Positions 48,000-60,588 of a stretch of DNA of 64,000 nucleotides are shown piece by piece. The stretch's first letter is position 1; each line of letters opens with the position of its first letter. The translations under genes and the position numbers were made by a program. The notes beneath the pieces were generated by a model that searched no databases, was not told where the DNA came from, and worked only from the letters and a program-made list of their open reading frames with translations. The DNA comes from Siderastrea radians (lineage: Eukaryota > Cnidaria > Anthozoa > Scleractinia > Rhizangiidae): positions 57,979,574 through 58,043,573 of the forward strand of contig OZ024889.1 of NCBI GenBank assembly GCA_964017195.1, read 5' to 3'.

Positions 48000-48749
48000 T
48001 AGTAAAGCATAAAACATTTCAGTAAATGCTACTGGTTTTAGGTATCCATTAAAAATTTAAATTTAAAAGAGATTCACTGTGGGATGTCAGCTTATGAGAC
48101 GCATAGTAACGTTTGCGATTTTTGCGGTTTTCTGCTCGATCCACAAAAAAAAGTTCCCGCAAAATAAAGTTCCCGCAAATTTTTTCCCCGCCCAAATTTT
48201 ACTCCACTGTAGACATTATATACAAAAATCGCTAATAAAAATCGTGGCCGTTTTACTTAAGACGTCTCTTTCGTCCAGAAGCGGTACACAACAAGTATTT
48301 AAGAAGCTGTTAACTGAAAACTTTTAGAGGGAAAGATAATCTGAAGGCACTCGTCCCGAAAACGAAGAAGATCACCTGTTTGAAGGGGAAATGCCATAGA
48401 TACAGTGTAGATAGCTCGGTGGATAATGCATCTCACGGTGGTACCGTAGTTATTGTCGATCCATCACTAGAGCAATTAGCCACTCGAGGGGGTGATGTTA
48501 CTGTAATAGAGTGACATTGATTTTAAAATTTCCTTTACAGTCGCATGTTGTTTCATCTGTATTTCGATTGCATGTACTCAAATAAAAAACGAAAATGCTA
48601 TCAGTTCCATCTCAACGCGACTTCCTGATCGCAAAAATTAATTCCCAGCAACAAAAACTAGTCTCTTCCAATCGCAAAAATTAGTTCCCGCAAAGCAGAA
48701 AAAATCGTCAGTCCACAAAAACTCCCGCAAAAATTTAGTGCAACACGGT
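48000..48749. other. Degenerate spacer before the tandem duplication
   Basis: The left edge (about 48000-48110) is a decayed third copy of the unit (acatttcagt, ctggttttag, cttatgagacgcatagtaa). Two clusters of gttcccgcaaaa-type phrases (48140-48190 and 48620-48735) follow. No gene is seen. Confidence 0.5.
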
Positions 48750-49522
48750 TATCAGTTTTCATCGAGGAGTTCACACAACAAACGCAACTAGACGTAAGAT
48801 CTTTTTGATGCATTGCTCTGATGCCTTTTTATAAAGCGATGAAATTTTGGTCCAAAGAATGGTTGTAAGCATTTGGCTACCTTTTAATACCCCGACTTAT
48901 TCACCCCTTTCCTTGGGTATACATCTGTGGAACAGCCTGGTTTAATGTTTGCAGTCCCATTTAGCCATACCTGGAAAATTAATATTTGTAAGTGATACTG
49001 AATGTATAGTGTACAACTACTTTTCCTAAGTTTAATCTGTGAAGCACATACTCTTCAAAAAGTGCTGCTTTAATGTTTAGAACCAAACCTTTAAGGTCGA
49101 TTTTTAAAACACAAAACATTTCAGTGTTTAAAATAAAAGACTGCTGGTTTTAGATCAAGAAATTAACAGATTCATCGTGGGATTTCTTATCCTGTGGCGC
49201 GCAGTAGTGAGTTAGCAAGTTCCGGCTTTTAGGTAGACGACATAGACGTCCAGGCCTCTTTGACGTCTTTTGCTAAGGGCATCTGATAGTCACCCGTAAC
49301 ACACGCCTTTGTGTCGTGTAAGAAGAGATAAGAAAGCCGTCTAGTGAAAAGAGACGTTCTTGCTGGGACGGCCTTGTTCGAAAAATCACTCACAAACCCA
49401 CAAACCTAACAATTTCCTTCAGTTTTCCGTGGTATGGCCTCCTATTTCCCACGATTTTCGTCATCTTGCCGTCAAAATGTTATGGACTCCCGAGGCGTAG
49501 CCGTCTTATGAGATGCATAGTA
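48750..49522. repeat. Tandem duplication, copy 1 (about 773 bp)
   Basis: It starts atcagttttcatc and shares nearly its whole length with the next copy, including tgatactgaatgtatagtgt, tcgtgtaagaagagataag and ctatttcccacgattttcg. Divergence is moderate. No coding potential. Confidence 0.88.
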
Positions 49523-50245
49523 ATCAGTTTTCATCAAGAAGTTCAAACAACAGACGCAACTAGAGGTACGATCATTTTGATCCATTGCGGTAATGGCTTC
49601 TTATGAAGTGGTGAAAGTTTGGTCCGAAGAATAGTTGTAAGCATTTGGCTACCTCATTCGCCCCTTTCCTTGCGTATACATCTGTGGAACAGTTTAATGT
49701 GTGCAGTCCCATTTAGCCAAACCTAGAAAATTAATATTTATAAATGATACTGAATGTATAGTGTACAACTACCTTTCCTCATTTAATTTGTAAAGCACAT
49801 ACATACTCTTTAAAGAGTGCTGCTTTAATGCTTGGAACCAAACCTTTAAGGTCGATTTTTAAAGCAGAACACATTTCAGTGTATAAAATAAAAGACTGCT
49901 GGTTTTAGATCAAGAAATTAACAGATTCATAGTGGGATTTCTTATCCTGTGGCGCGCAGTAGTGAGTTAGCAAGTTAAGGGTTTTAGGTAGACGACTTAG
50001 ACGTCCAGGCCTCTTTGACGTCTTTTGCTAAGGGCATCTAATAGTCACCCGTAACACACGCCTTTGTGTCGTGTAAGAAGAGATAAGAAAGCCGTCTAGT
50101 GAAGAGACGAGACGTTCTTGCTGGGACGGCCTTGTTCGAAAAATCACTCACAAACCGACAAACTTAACAATTTTCCTCCAGTTTTCCGAGTTATGGCCTC
50201 TTATTTCCCACGATTTTCGTCATCTAGCTGTCAAAATATTGTGGA
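49523..50245. repeat. Tandem duplication, copy 2
   Basis: Second copy of the preceding unit, ending near 50245 after ttcgtcatctagctgtc. Confidence 0.88.
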
Positions 50246-51277
50246 AAGTAAGGGGCCATACCCATACAGAAAAAATAGACATTTTTAAGCTATTATATTA
50301 GCGTTGTGTCTACAATTTATGATTTCTTTCATCGTCGCGTCGATCATTAAAATTTTACAGAATGGTAGGTTTCGTCAGGAAGGCTTTCCACTCCAAAATA
50401 TCAAGACAAGACGTAAAATAAAACACAGCAAAATGGGACAGAAGAATAAAAACTATCACATATTCATTGCCAGTCAGTACGAAAATCAAGAAGCGATCAA
50501 AACAAGTAAGCTTACTGAGCAAACTACAAAGAAGGAATGAAGGGCGACATTTTTCTTTCAGCCATACCACGCAAAACTGACACTGGTTTACCTGCACTTG
50601 TTGTAGCTTTGTGTTCCATAAGTGGGCTCCAAATGTTCATATATAAATCGGATGCCATGTAAAAGGAGTTGAATTGCTTTCCCAGTTGTTTTGAGTGTTG
50701 TCAGTTTACCATTCCGTCCGTAACCTCTAAACTGAGAACAACTGCGTTTTGTGTTTTGCTTTTAACAAACTAAGATGGTGAATTCTGACGTTCCTCAAAA
50801 CAGTAATCTTGTTTCTGAGCTGCATAGACATTGCCTATTCAAGTTCAAATTCTGTCTTCAGTTCGATCAAACAGCCACATGATGGCGCTGTCGTGCGAAC
50901 GGATTACAAACTTGTTGGGTTCAACTCCCGCAGCTATTATGGTGAAATCGTACAGCTTCAATCCGCTTTTAACGATGATTACAGCAATGTTTCAAGAAAA
51001 ATCAAACATGCACCACATTTCAGAGCCAATAATTAGAAGATGTTTTCCCCAAAACTTGTGCCACTTCGTTCATGATCACTTCGGAGCAGTTTCATTGATT
51101 CATTCAGCTTTGGAAATAATGCTGCAACACCTCGCAAGGTTTTGGCGCCTTTTTTGTTCAGTCGTGACTGAACGGCTCTCGTCCAATCAGAAAACGACAG
51201 TCTGATAAGATGTAGTAAAATAGGTTCTTCCCACGGCTGTGCGCGACTTCAGCGCTATCTCATACCTAGTCTTCTAA
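50246..51277. other. Spacer without supported gene
   Basis: Short frames at 50304-50540 and 50809-51205 have no recognisable motif and overlap each other in several frames. The last 40 bases (agcgctatctcatacctagtcttc region) repeat a phrase also found at 42700-42735. Confidence 0.45.
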
Positions 51278-53478
51278 TTTTTTTTTTAATGCAAACACTT
51301 TATTTTAGTCTTTTTCAGTTTACATGGCATTGTATAGTTACAATTTCTTTACGGCAGAGGCAGTGGTTGAGTTTTAAAGAAATACAACAGTTGGCACGAG
51401 GATTGCACACTCTAACAATTGAGTAGGTGAACTAAAATACAAAGCAGTGAAAAGTTAACAACCACTTATAGTAATCTCGTCATTTAACTACTGCCCTATA
51501 CCCAAGAAACTATGTTAGCATACAAAGCGGTGAAAGGTTCTGAAATAATAGTAATTTTCTTCCTTAAATTACTACCCTTAACTAAAACTATATTTACATA
51601 CTTATACACAGATTGAGCGTCAAACACAATATCTTAAAGATTAACGGCAGAGTCGTGAATTCTACATATTTGCAAAAACAGGAGCAGAGAAAAAAATTCC
51701 ATACTTAAGAGCCCTGACTGGCGAGTTTTTCGACTTTAAGTTTCAAGTTTATTTTACGGACAAATTCTTCTAGGCTGATCGATTTCTCTTCGAGTCAGTT
51801 TCTACCATAAATATAATATTTCATGAATAGCAAGGTGAAGTTTAGTCTTCTCACAGCTTTGGTGTTTCCATTTATCCCAAACAACATTTCCTTTTCACTT
51901 GGAACGAAAGTACATTGGTATTCCTCATTCACCCAATCTAGAATCCTCACAAAGAATGTTTTTCTGAAAGAGCAGTTCATAAACGTGTGTTCCAAGGAGT
52001 CTCCCTCGCCACAGTAGATACAGTCACTATCAGGCTTTATCCGATATTTGCAAAGATCCTTTCTAGTAACAACAATGCGATGGAGGGGCTTAAAATGGAA
52101 TTCCCTTAACTTCGGTTCCTTACACAGTTTAGGTATAGATTTAAAGAGCTGGGCCCACTCATTATTATTCGTGGGTATACTTTTGTTCCATTTTTGTGTT
52201 CCAGTCTGATCTACCGTATGAATTTTGTTATTTAAGAGTTGATAAATGTTGTTCGCTTTCAGCTTACTTGAATCAACGTGCGTGGTGGGATCCAAAAGGA
52301 ACATTGTTGAGCTGTCAGTATAGATTGATGGCAGAGAGGATATTCGCTGTTGTGCTATGGTTAAGAGGTGGCTAGGAATTACGCTTATCATTTGATAAAA
52401 TTGGAGGAAATTTGTTTTACAGCGGTATTTCAACTGGAAGTCCGTGAAGGTCATGAATTTGCTGTTTTCACTTAAGAGCTGCTCAATTGAAATTATGCCT
52501 TTAGAAAAGCATTCACGATAAAATACAGGTTTTCCTCCTATCAATATATTTTTATTGTTAAAAAGGATGGTATTCTGATCTTCGTGATTCTTTTAGCTTT
52601 TAGTTCTTTGAAATAATCGAGCATCTCTCTATAAAACTTTGGTACGCCTTCTAGGTATTTTGAGTCATAATCGCATCTTAGGAGGAAGCTGAGACCACCA
52701 CATTTGTTAAAGAAATGGTTCGGAATTATGCTCCAATTTGACGCACCGGATTGGAGCAGTCATGATATCCACACTAACCGCAGAGACTTTGCAGTTATGT
52801 CAATATCAACCATGCGTAAGCCACCCTTGTCGTAATTTTGATATATTCCTTCACGTTTAATCTTGTCCCTCTTATCGTTCCATAATAATTTAAACAGCTT
52901 AGTTTTGGCAGTTTCGAGGATAGCCCTTGGAATGCAGCAATTTGAGAAGGAATGCACTAACTGAGATATTCCTAATGACTTTATGACCAACACCTTGCCA
53001 TATAGAGTTAACGCACTAGACTTCCACATGTCGAGATTAGACTGCAGTTTTTGAATTTTCAGATTGAAGTTGAAATTATTGTTGCCCACCTCATCATACG
53101 AGACATAAGTTCGTAATATTTTGGTGGGGCTCTTTACCCATTTCAATTTTAATGGTTTCGTGTCGTTCGAGGCCCATTTCCCAAGCCACATGGCTTTGGT
53201 CTTCTTCAAGTTCAGATTTAAGCCCGAGAATCTACTGAATTCGTTTACGATATTCAACGCATTTTCTACTGAAGTCACATCTGAGCAAAATAAATTTGTA
53301 TCGTCGGCAAACTGCCCTAGTTTATTTCCTGTCCAAAGATACTTATTCCTTTAACACCAGGGCTTTGGCGTACCTTATTCGACAACATTTCTGCTGCTAA
53401 GATATAGAGATAAGGGGATAGTGGACACCCCTATCGTACTCCTCGTGAGAGTGGAAACCACTTAGTAGAAAAGCCATT
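51278..53478 (-). pseudogene. L1/Tx1-type LINE, 3' half of ORF2 and poly(A) tail
   Basis: On the - strand, from right to left: NGFSTKWFPLSRGVR, a stop, then GCPLSPYLYILAAEML (RT core), FADDT (catalytic), and NALNIVNEFSRFSGLNLN (53278 leftward). The thumb follows, then a C-terminal zinc-knuckle-like CIYCGEGDSLEHTFMNC (about 51950-52030). A T-run on + at 51278-51287 marks the poly(A) tail. Several stops and frameshifts (53340, about 52750, about 52550) make it inactive. Confidence 0.9.
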
Positions 53479-53554
53479 AGGGAAGTGGTCAAAACTATTA
53501 TACATGCTCGGGACCCACCAGAATGAGTGAAGATGACTGCCTCTTCCTATAGCC

Positions 53555-54107
53555 CCCTCCCCATATGCAGATACCCATGGCAACTTCCATAGCCCCCCTC
53601 CCCTCTTTTAACAGTGTCCCCACTTCCATAATCTGGAGACCCATGGTATCTTCTATAACCCCACGTCTCTTGAATGGAGACCCATGGTATCTTCTGCGAC
53701 CCCACCTCCTGCGTAAGGAGACCCATGGTATCTTCTACGACCCCACTTCCCTTGAAAGGAGGCCCATGGTATCTTCTACTACCCCACTGCCTGTGTAAGG
53801 AGACCCATTGTATCTTCTACGACCCCACTTCCCTTGAAAGGAGACCCATGGTATCTTCTACTACCCCACCGCCTGTGTAAGGAGACCCATTGCATCTTCT
53901 ACGACCCCACTTCCCTTGAAAGGAGACCCATGGTATCTTCTACGACCCCACTTCCCTTGAAAGGAGGCCCGTGGTATCTTCTACTACCCCACTGCCTGTG
54001 TAAGGAGACCCATTGTATCTTCTACGACCCCACTTCCCTTGAAAGGAGACCCATGGTATCTTCTACGACCCCACCTCCTGTGTAAGGAGACCCATGGTAT
54101 CTTCAAT
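53555..54107. repeat. 41-bp minisatellite, about 12-13 units
   Basis: Unit core ccatggtatcttctacga followed by ccccac; starts at 53641, 53682, 53723, 53764 and 53805 show an exact 41-bp period. Two subtypes, with cttcccttgaaagg and with ctgcctgtgtaagg, mostly alternate, hinting at an 82-bp higher-order unit. 41 is not a multiple of 3, so the 83-aa frame over it cycles through all three frames and is not a gene. Confidence 0.95.
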
Positions 54108-55940
54108 TACCCCCCCCCCCCTCCTCCACTCCTGCAACAGACGGATAACTGATCATTATCGACTGAATATAACAGTTACCTCTGGAATGAATATTTAGCC
54201 TGCCATACAGTTTACACTATGATAGAAATAACAACGCATACAAACAACCTTGTGTATATCTATAAAATTATCGGTTTTATTATTACTGACTTTACAGTAA
54301 TTGTAGATAAAAATAATGTTTGATACACCGTAATTCCTCTATTAAGCCACCCGGGTGGCTATAAATTTATTTAAGGTACTTTCGAGGTGGGGGGGGGGGG
54401 GCTTATTTATTTAGCAAAATGCAGCATGATGTACACTATCAGGATGTATTGTAATTTTTGCATACAATCGATGCCTTCAGTCTTGTAACACATGATTACA
54501 TGTTTATCATTCGCCCAATCAATTGATGCAATCACGTTACAAACTGAACTTCCAAGACGAGACAGAGTCATAGTACCGTACTTTTAGTTCACATGCAGTG
54601 TATTTTTTTCTGAAGGGGCAGGGGTGGGTGGCTAAAAAGAGAGGCGGGGGGCTTAATAAATTTCTTCTTCTAAAGAGGACAGCTTAAAAAAGGATTTACG
54701 GTAAATGAATCCCTCAAATAACAATCATTGTCCAATCATATATCTGCACATTAATTACTAATAGTTGCCTTCACCCTAAGGCTGTACATTATCATAATAT
54801 ATAATATCGACAAACGAAACTGATGAGATAGTAAATCACCGTCAATAGATGATTTTGTGCTAGCGGTTCCATATTGGAAGTGAAGGGCTGCCCTGTACGC
54901 TTTCTTTTCATCTTACGATTTATACGCAACGTTAACGTTTAAGTGCGTTTAAGTGCGTTATCAGACCTAATGCAAGTCGTACAGCGTACCAGAACCCCCT
55001 TAACGTAATTGGAAATTTAAAAGATTTTAGGTTTCCCCTCTCTCTGCGTAAAAAATTAATTACGTATTCAGTTCCGCACGGTTTTGTTATAAGAACACGT
55101 ATCACGTTTCTGATCCTCTACTTCGTTAACCAAGTTATTGTCGATCGTATTTACACACGACGTTCGTTAGGAAACTCCGTAGCACAGGTACATCAATCTA
55201 TTCGGGATTTATATCGAAAGCAAATTTCATCGAAATGTGTTCCTCATTCCCAACAAACATTACACGCCCGATTCTTATTATCCCCTTTAAGTTGCGCTTG
55301 AATTTCTCTCTTATACAATCTCACTGGAGTTAAGCTGTTTCACTCTGCAATTAAGCCCTGGCTTGCAGACAGGAACTTAACGGAGGCATACGCTTAACGG
55401 CACTGCTGTTCACAACAGTAGTGGGCAACTTCACACTCTGACGAGATATTCTTGGAACACTTAATCCTAGGTTTCCGTCAATGAGTGGAACATTTCGGTA
55501 TAAATACGAATGCCGCTACATGTCTACTTCATCAAAAGATGACGTTCTAGTCAAGTCTCACATGTATCCACATCCACAAAAAACACGTCGAACGTTCTAG
55601 ACGAATGTGTGCCCTCGATAAGATTCGCAATTGAAATCGAATATAGCTGGGTATCTCTGTTAAACGTTGGCACCGGGAAGCCGTGCTATTGATGAACTCA
55701 GTCAGTCCGTGGACAGCTTGTAGAACAATTCGAGCACAACACATTTAAGGAGCATTTAGCCTTTTAATAGGCTAACATAAATGGTTTGTTTCCATTATCC
55801 CAGCCGCGCCTCTCTCAGTGAAGTGTGAAGAATCAGGGGATGTTGGTTATGATTTCACTAGTTTTAAATATCTCACCTTTCCAATCATGTCATACATATC
55901 GCGCGAGATTTTGGTTCATCAAGACTTGCCCAAAGAAACG

Positions 55941-56066
55941 TAGCCTGCAGAACAGGCGTCATTTTTTGGAAAACGTTTCTGGCGTGGGCGACAGGCGAGC
56001 GCTTGCTTGCCCCAAAAACACAAAAAATAAATAAATAAATAAATAAAAAGCCTGTTCCGCAGGCTA
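55941..56066. mobile_element. Short MITE with TAGCCTG ends
   Basis: Ends TAGCCTGCAGAACAGGC and GCCTGTTCCGCAGGCTA are inverted. The repeat AAAGAAAC occurs at both flanks, three bases offset on the right. An (aaat)n run is inside. It shares its terminal TAGCCTG with the element at 57376. Confidence 0.7.
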
Positions 56067-56610
56067 TAAAAAGAAACATGACAAACCAGGCAGGGTGTGG
56101 GGAATCGTACCTCAATGTTTGCCACAAAATATGAAAATGCTTGTCGAATACATAAAAATAACGAATATTAAAGCGTCAGTGAGTGACAAGCTGAATAACC
56201 TGCGATCAGGCGTTCTTTTTTAGCAGGTTACAAGGTGGAAAAAAAACGGAAGAAAAAGAACAAGGCGAACGTGCGCGAAATATGGACTGGGCCTTTTTTC
56301 CAATCACGACTCAGGACTTCGGCTTGCTTCAGCTTTATGTATACCGCAAGAAAATACAAATTACCTTTGGTATAAATTAATTCTCTTGCAGCGGATGGAA
56401 TTGATTTCCAATTGCTCAGTCACTATATCAATTCTTCTGTAACATTTGCATTCCGTAGCGAACTGATTTTGGCGAGTGCAAATGCAAATCGTGTACATTT
56501 CCAAATATGAATTGTCTGCCGGATGCGAGTGGTGAACCGCTCTTTTCGAAACAATGGCGCAAAGATCGTGTCTTCTTTCTCCGGGCTTACTACCATTTGC
56601 GAGTTACTGT

Positions 56611-57799
56611 GAACACAGGGCGCAAGAGGAGTCATATTTGACCGTAATGCTGGCTAAATTCATCGCGCAAATCGATCTGTTTTGAATTCAAAACAATGAA
56701 CGTGACTGAACAAAGCATGCTATCTAGTTACGCGTCTGGTGAAATTCTATCCGCAAGACGAAAGGCCGACAATGGTCGCCCAAAGGGCGACGTTATCAAA
56801 AATTGGTGAGAAATTTTAGTACGCGACGTAACTGATTTTCTGGTGAAATGTTTCCAGTCTCAATCGGTGTAAACATGAAGCTTTGACTAAATATTTAGTG
56901 TATTTTATTTAAGGCTTTTGAACAACATCAAATGCGATCACAGGGCGCAGAGAAGTCAGATTTGTCCGTAATGCTGGCTAAATTCATCGCGCAAATCGAT
57001 CTTATTGATTCAAAACAACTGAACGTGACTAAACAAAGCGTCATGCTATCTTGTTACGCGTCACGGGATAGCGTTGCTAAGCTTTGCGTATGTTCTGAAA
57101 GACCGACCTGTCAATCCTGCGCATAATGCTTTGTTATGTAGTTGATGACGCATTTCCGTCACCGGTATCCTCCGGTTCACATCGAACGAAAGCGGGCCGT
57201 TCAACTCCAAAAATTCGCTCTCCAAAAGTTAGATTTAACGAACTTTCTGATTAAACTTTTAATCCACCTTGGTAAAAGTATCATTTTCATTTCACTTGCC
57301 AAAGACGAGGCCTTTTTGTTCGAAGTGTGGCGATTTATTGGGGATTGAAAATTGGACCGAAATTGCTTTCGTCCCTAGCCTGTTCCAGGCGTTCAGATAG
57401 TGGAGCGCGAGCGAAGAATATAGCGAGCGAAAGAGCAGGAAAAAACGAGGGGAGGCTGGGGAAGAGGACGAGGGAACCAGCCTCCCCTCGTTTTTTTCCT
57501 GCTCTTTCGCTCGCTTTATTTTTCGCTCGCGCTCCACTATCTGAACGCCTGGAACAGGCTATTTCGTCCCTTGTCTCCTTTTTTTACCGTTAATCGGCTG
57601 TTAGTAACTGGTGATACGCCCACAGCAACTGCTGTATGCGGTTTTCGTCATGCCGATGGAATTTCACTAGACGCGTAACCAGATAGCATGATGCTTTGTT
57701 CAGTCACGTTTATTGTTTTGAATCAACAAGATCGATTTGCACGATGAATATTTAGCCAGCATTACGGTCAAATATGACTCCTCTGCGCCCTGTGCTGTG
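56611..57799. repeat. Inverted repeat pair with a third internal copy
   Basis: A block of about 140 bp (tttg-ccgtaatgctggctaaattcat, cgcgcaaatcgatct, caaagc-atgctatct) occurs at 56611-56752 (+), 56938-57066 (+) and 57656-57799 (-). The outer two are inverted with cacagggcgca at the far edges, so the whole may be a 1.19-kb TIR element. Confidence 0.75.
57376..57561. mobile_element. 186-bp palindromic MITE with 9-bp TSD
   Basis: An almost perfect hairpin with ends TAGCCTGTTCCAGGCGTTC and complement, arms of about 80 bp. It is flanked by TTTCGTCCC on both sides (57367-57375 and 57562-57570). A 9-bp duplication fits a Mutator-like origin. The gene-like frames here read the hairpin. Confidence 0.9.
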
Positions 57800-57861
57800 A
57801 ACGGCTAACTTTTTTCCCGCGTTTGTTCAAGCGTTAAAAGTTTATTTCTACTTAATACTTT

Positions 57862-57992
57862 GTGGAACGATCTAACTATCTCGTGGAACGATCTAACTAT
57901 CTCGTGGAACGAATTGACTATTTTGTGTAACGAACTGACTATACTGTGGAACGAAGTGACTTGGAACGAAATGACCATGGAACGAAATGACC
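57862..57992. repeat. 17-21 bp minisatellite (gtggaacga-tgactat)
   Basis: Seven degenerate units of gtggaacgaattgactat type, shortening from 21 to about 15-17 bp toward the right. Confidence 0.85.
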
Positions 57993-58949
57993 GGATACCG
58001 ATAGTCGATACCACCGTGTAGAAAGCTGAGGAAGCGATCGAGTTCCATTTGGGCTTATCGTTTTGTGGGATTGTGCAATGTGGTGGGAAACAGAATGACT
58101 GGGGGCGAAATCTCTGTGTGGCGCGTGCCTACAGAATCGAATTTACAGGTTCAACTCGTAAATATCGAACGAATGCACAGGTCAGTAGCTTTTGTTTTAA
58201 TTTGGATCACCGGTATGAACTGTATAAACCAAAGAGTGATATGAGAGTTCGAATGCTCTGAAGGTAGGTCTAAATAATCTCAGTTTTCCTTTTCGAAGCC
58301 GTGAACTTCTAAATAAAATTTGAAAAACTATGTCTGTTGTGTATCTTATGTATTTTTGTCACTTTTCCGGGATTCTCGAGATCGTTTAGGATGATTATTT
58401 GCTCGCCGGTTGATCGCCGTCAAGTGAATTAGGATTTCTGTGCCTTGGCGCGTATACCTTCCCGTGTGATCTCGGAGAGTGGGTAAATGGGACTGTAATT
58501 TCTAAGTATTTAATAGCACCAGTCACATAAGGTAAAACGGATTTTATTACCAGAAACTTTTGTGGCCTAGTGTACTGAGTATGAAGTCACCTACCGATAT
58601 GTAATTCTTCAACATTGCTTGCGGTGTAGTGTTAAGATTTTCCGGGGGTTTTCACATTACCGTTTTGTGCAAGCTTTATGTTTTGGCGTCGGGAAAAATG
58701 TTCAAACATTAAGATTATAAAAACAGGTAACGAAGAAATAGCTAGCTAGCGGACTTTATTTGCGAACTGCGTAGTCAAAATATCACGATGTTTGTCATAT
58801 TTCATTGCTTGGTTTTGCGTGTGAACCAGATCCAAAATAGATGCTGCATATTGCGCAAAACAATGAAATAAGAGTAAATGATTGATGAAACTGTCAAAGT
58901 TACGGCCAAAACTATGGCGCGTTATCAGGGTCAAAATTCAATGTACATA

Positions 58950-59073
58950 CTTTTTCCAGTTTGAATTTCAAAACAAGTCTTTTTGCGTACAATTACTTTC
59001 TAATTGCAGCTCTTTTTCCAGTTTGAATTTCGAAACAGGTCTTTTCGCTTACAATTACTTTTTAATTGCAGCT
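58950..59073. repeat. 62-bp tandem duplication
   Basis: Two copies of ctttttccagtttgaattt through taattgcagct, with few differences. Confidence 0.85.
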
Positions 59074-59599
59074 CTTGCTGCATGTGTAATTGTGAATGAA
59101 GTTTATCTTGACATTACCTGCTAAAAAGTACTTCTTTTTGCGCGTTTGTTGAGGTAAATAGAGTATCACTACATTAAAAATTTCTTGTGAAATGTTTGTC
59201 TGTGTGATGTTTGCGAGCCACCCTACGATAGTCGCCTTGCACGCAAATTCATTTTGTAAATATCTAAACTCTTAGTACACATTCTCTTGATAAGGCTCTG
59301 TTTGCAGTGCATCACTGGCGCCGTACGTCTTGCTCCGGTGGGATCGAAATCACGCTGACTTTGCCGATTTCCGGTTTATCAACATGCAATTACTTTTGAC
59401 AAATTTTCTGCGATAAGTCTTCCTCGACAACTTTTCTGCGAAAAATCAACCAGGCGTTCCAATGGACAGACCACGTGGTTTGAGGAAGTCACGTGATTCA
59501 CTCTCCCATGATGTGCTTCAATCCTAAATTGCCACAATTTTGTCACACCATTTAGAGATTTCTCCGTGTCGTCAATGTATCTTTTCCACTAAAGTGGTT

Positions 59600-60179
59600 T
59601 AGTATTGCTTTGGCTAATTATTTCCGTCTCAACCGAAGACATAAAGATGTTTGCGAAAGCGACTGCCATCTTTGTGCCCATTGCAGTTCCGTGTATTTGG
59701 AGATAGTTCTTGTCGTTGAATTCAACTGAATTTTCTTGAAGGATAAGACTTAGAATTTCTCTGAGGGACTTGGTGGGGATGGGGGTGTTGTCCCCGTAGA
59801 AATTCTCGTATGCTCTGCATACTGTTTATTCCCTCCTTTTGTGGGATATTTGTGTATAGGCTGGTAATTAACGTCTAGAGAGACTAGAAATGTGCTCTCT
59901 GGGAAGGGTTGTCCTGTCTATGAAAAAGCTATAGACTGAAGTATGCTGTCAACAAATGCTGATAGTCGTTCGGTGGGTCCGTCATTTCCTGCCACAATAG
60001 GGCGACCAACAGGTGTTGGTTTGTGAATCTTTGTGAGAGTGTAGAAAACGGGTACTCTTGGTGGGTTGGGAGTCTGTGATAACCACTAGACTCATTTCGT
60101 CAATGTAATTTCCCTGATAGAGTTCTTTGGTTATTTGTTTAACTTTTTGGGAAGTTGCTTTCTACCATCGGTTCTACAA
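59600..60179 (-). pseudogene. Penelope-like element RT fragment
   Basis: The - strand shows VFYTLTKIHKPTPVGRPIVAG, ERLSAFVDSILQ, a broken YTNIP region and an HGTAMGTKMAVAFANIFM-like stretch read across frames. Stops and frameshifts are frequent. It is the same RT region as the fragment at 6843-7625 but a different copy. It ends exactly at the TTAA of the next element, which seems to have inserted into it. Confidence 0.75.
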
Positions 60180-60183
60180 TTAA

Positions 60184-60588
60184 GTGAATTCAACAACAAA
60201 CTCACCAACCGCCATGCTAAGCTACACAAAATTAAAACGAGTACTTGCCTTTTTTCGGATAGGGAAAAACTGGTCCGCCGGAATCCTTGAATTTGATTGG
60301 CTCTTGACGCGCGTTCCGCCGGTCCAGTTTTTTCCTATCCGGACCGGTTTTGTCATGGACCATTGAATGAAAGTTGAAAAACAACATACCTCGGTTGAAC
60401 TCGAGAATTTTTTTATTTACGGCTCAAAGATGCGACTTTTTTGGCAAGTCACAATTCTTGTGTGTGTTGTAAATGGAAAGTTCAACAAGGAGGGAATTAA
60501 AGACCTTGAAATACCTTCAAAAGGCAAGTACTCGTTTTAATTTTGTGTAGCTTAGCATGGCGGTTGGTGAGTTTGTTGTTGAATTCAC
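60184..60588. mobile_element. 405-bp MITE with about 70-bp TIRs and TTAA target duplication
   Basis: The inverted arms (gtgaattcaacaacaaactc ... complement) are nearly perfect over about 70 bp and are flanked by TTAA (60180-60183 and 60589-60592). Inside lies a second inverted pair (cggatagggaaaaactgg ... complement) at about 60258-60342. Confidence 0.88.

Noticed and set aside
53565..54085. Repeat-protein genes over the 41-bp array
   Set aside because: The frames are forced by a stop-free repeat and shift phase every unit.
57327..57593. Arginine-rich protein frame
   Set aside because: It reads the arms of the palindromic MITE.
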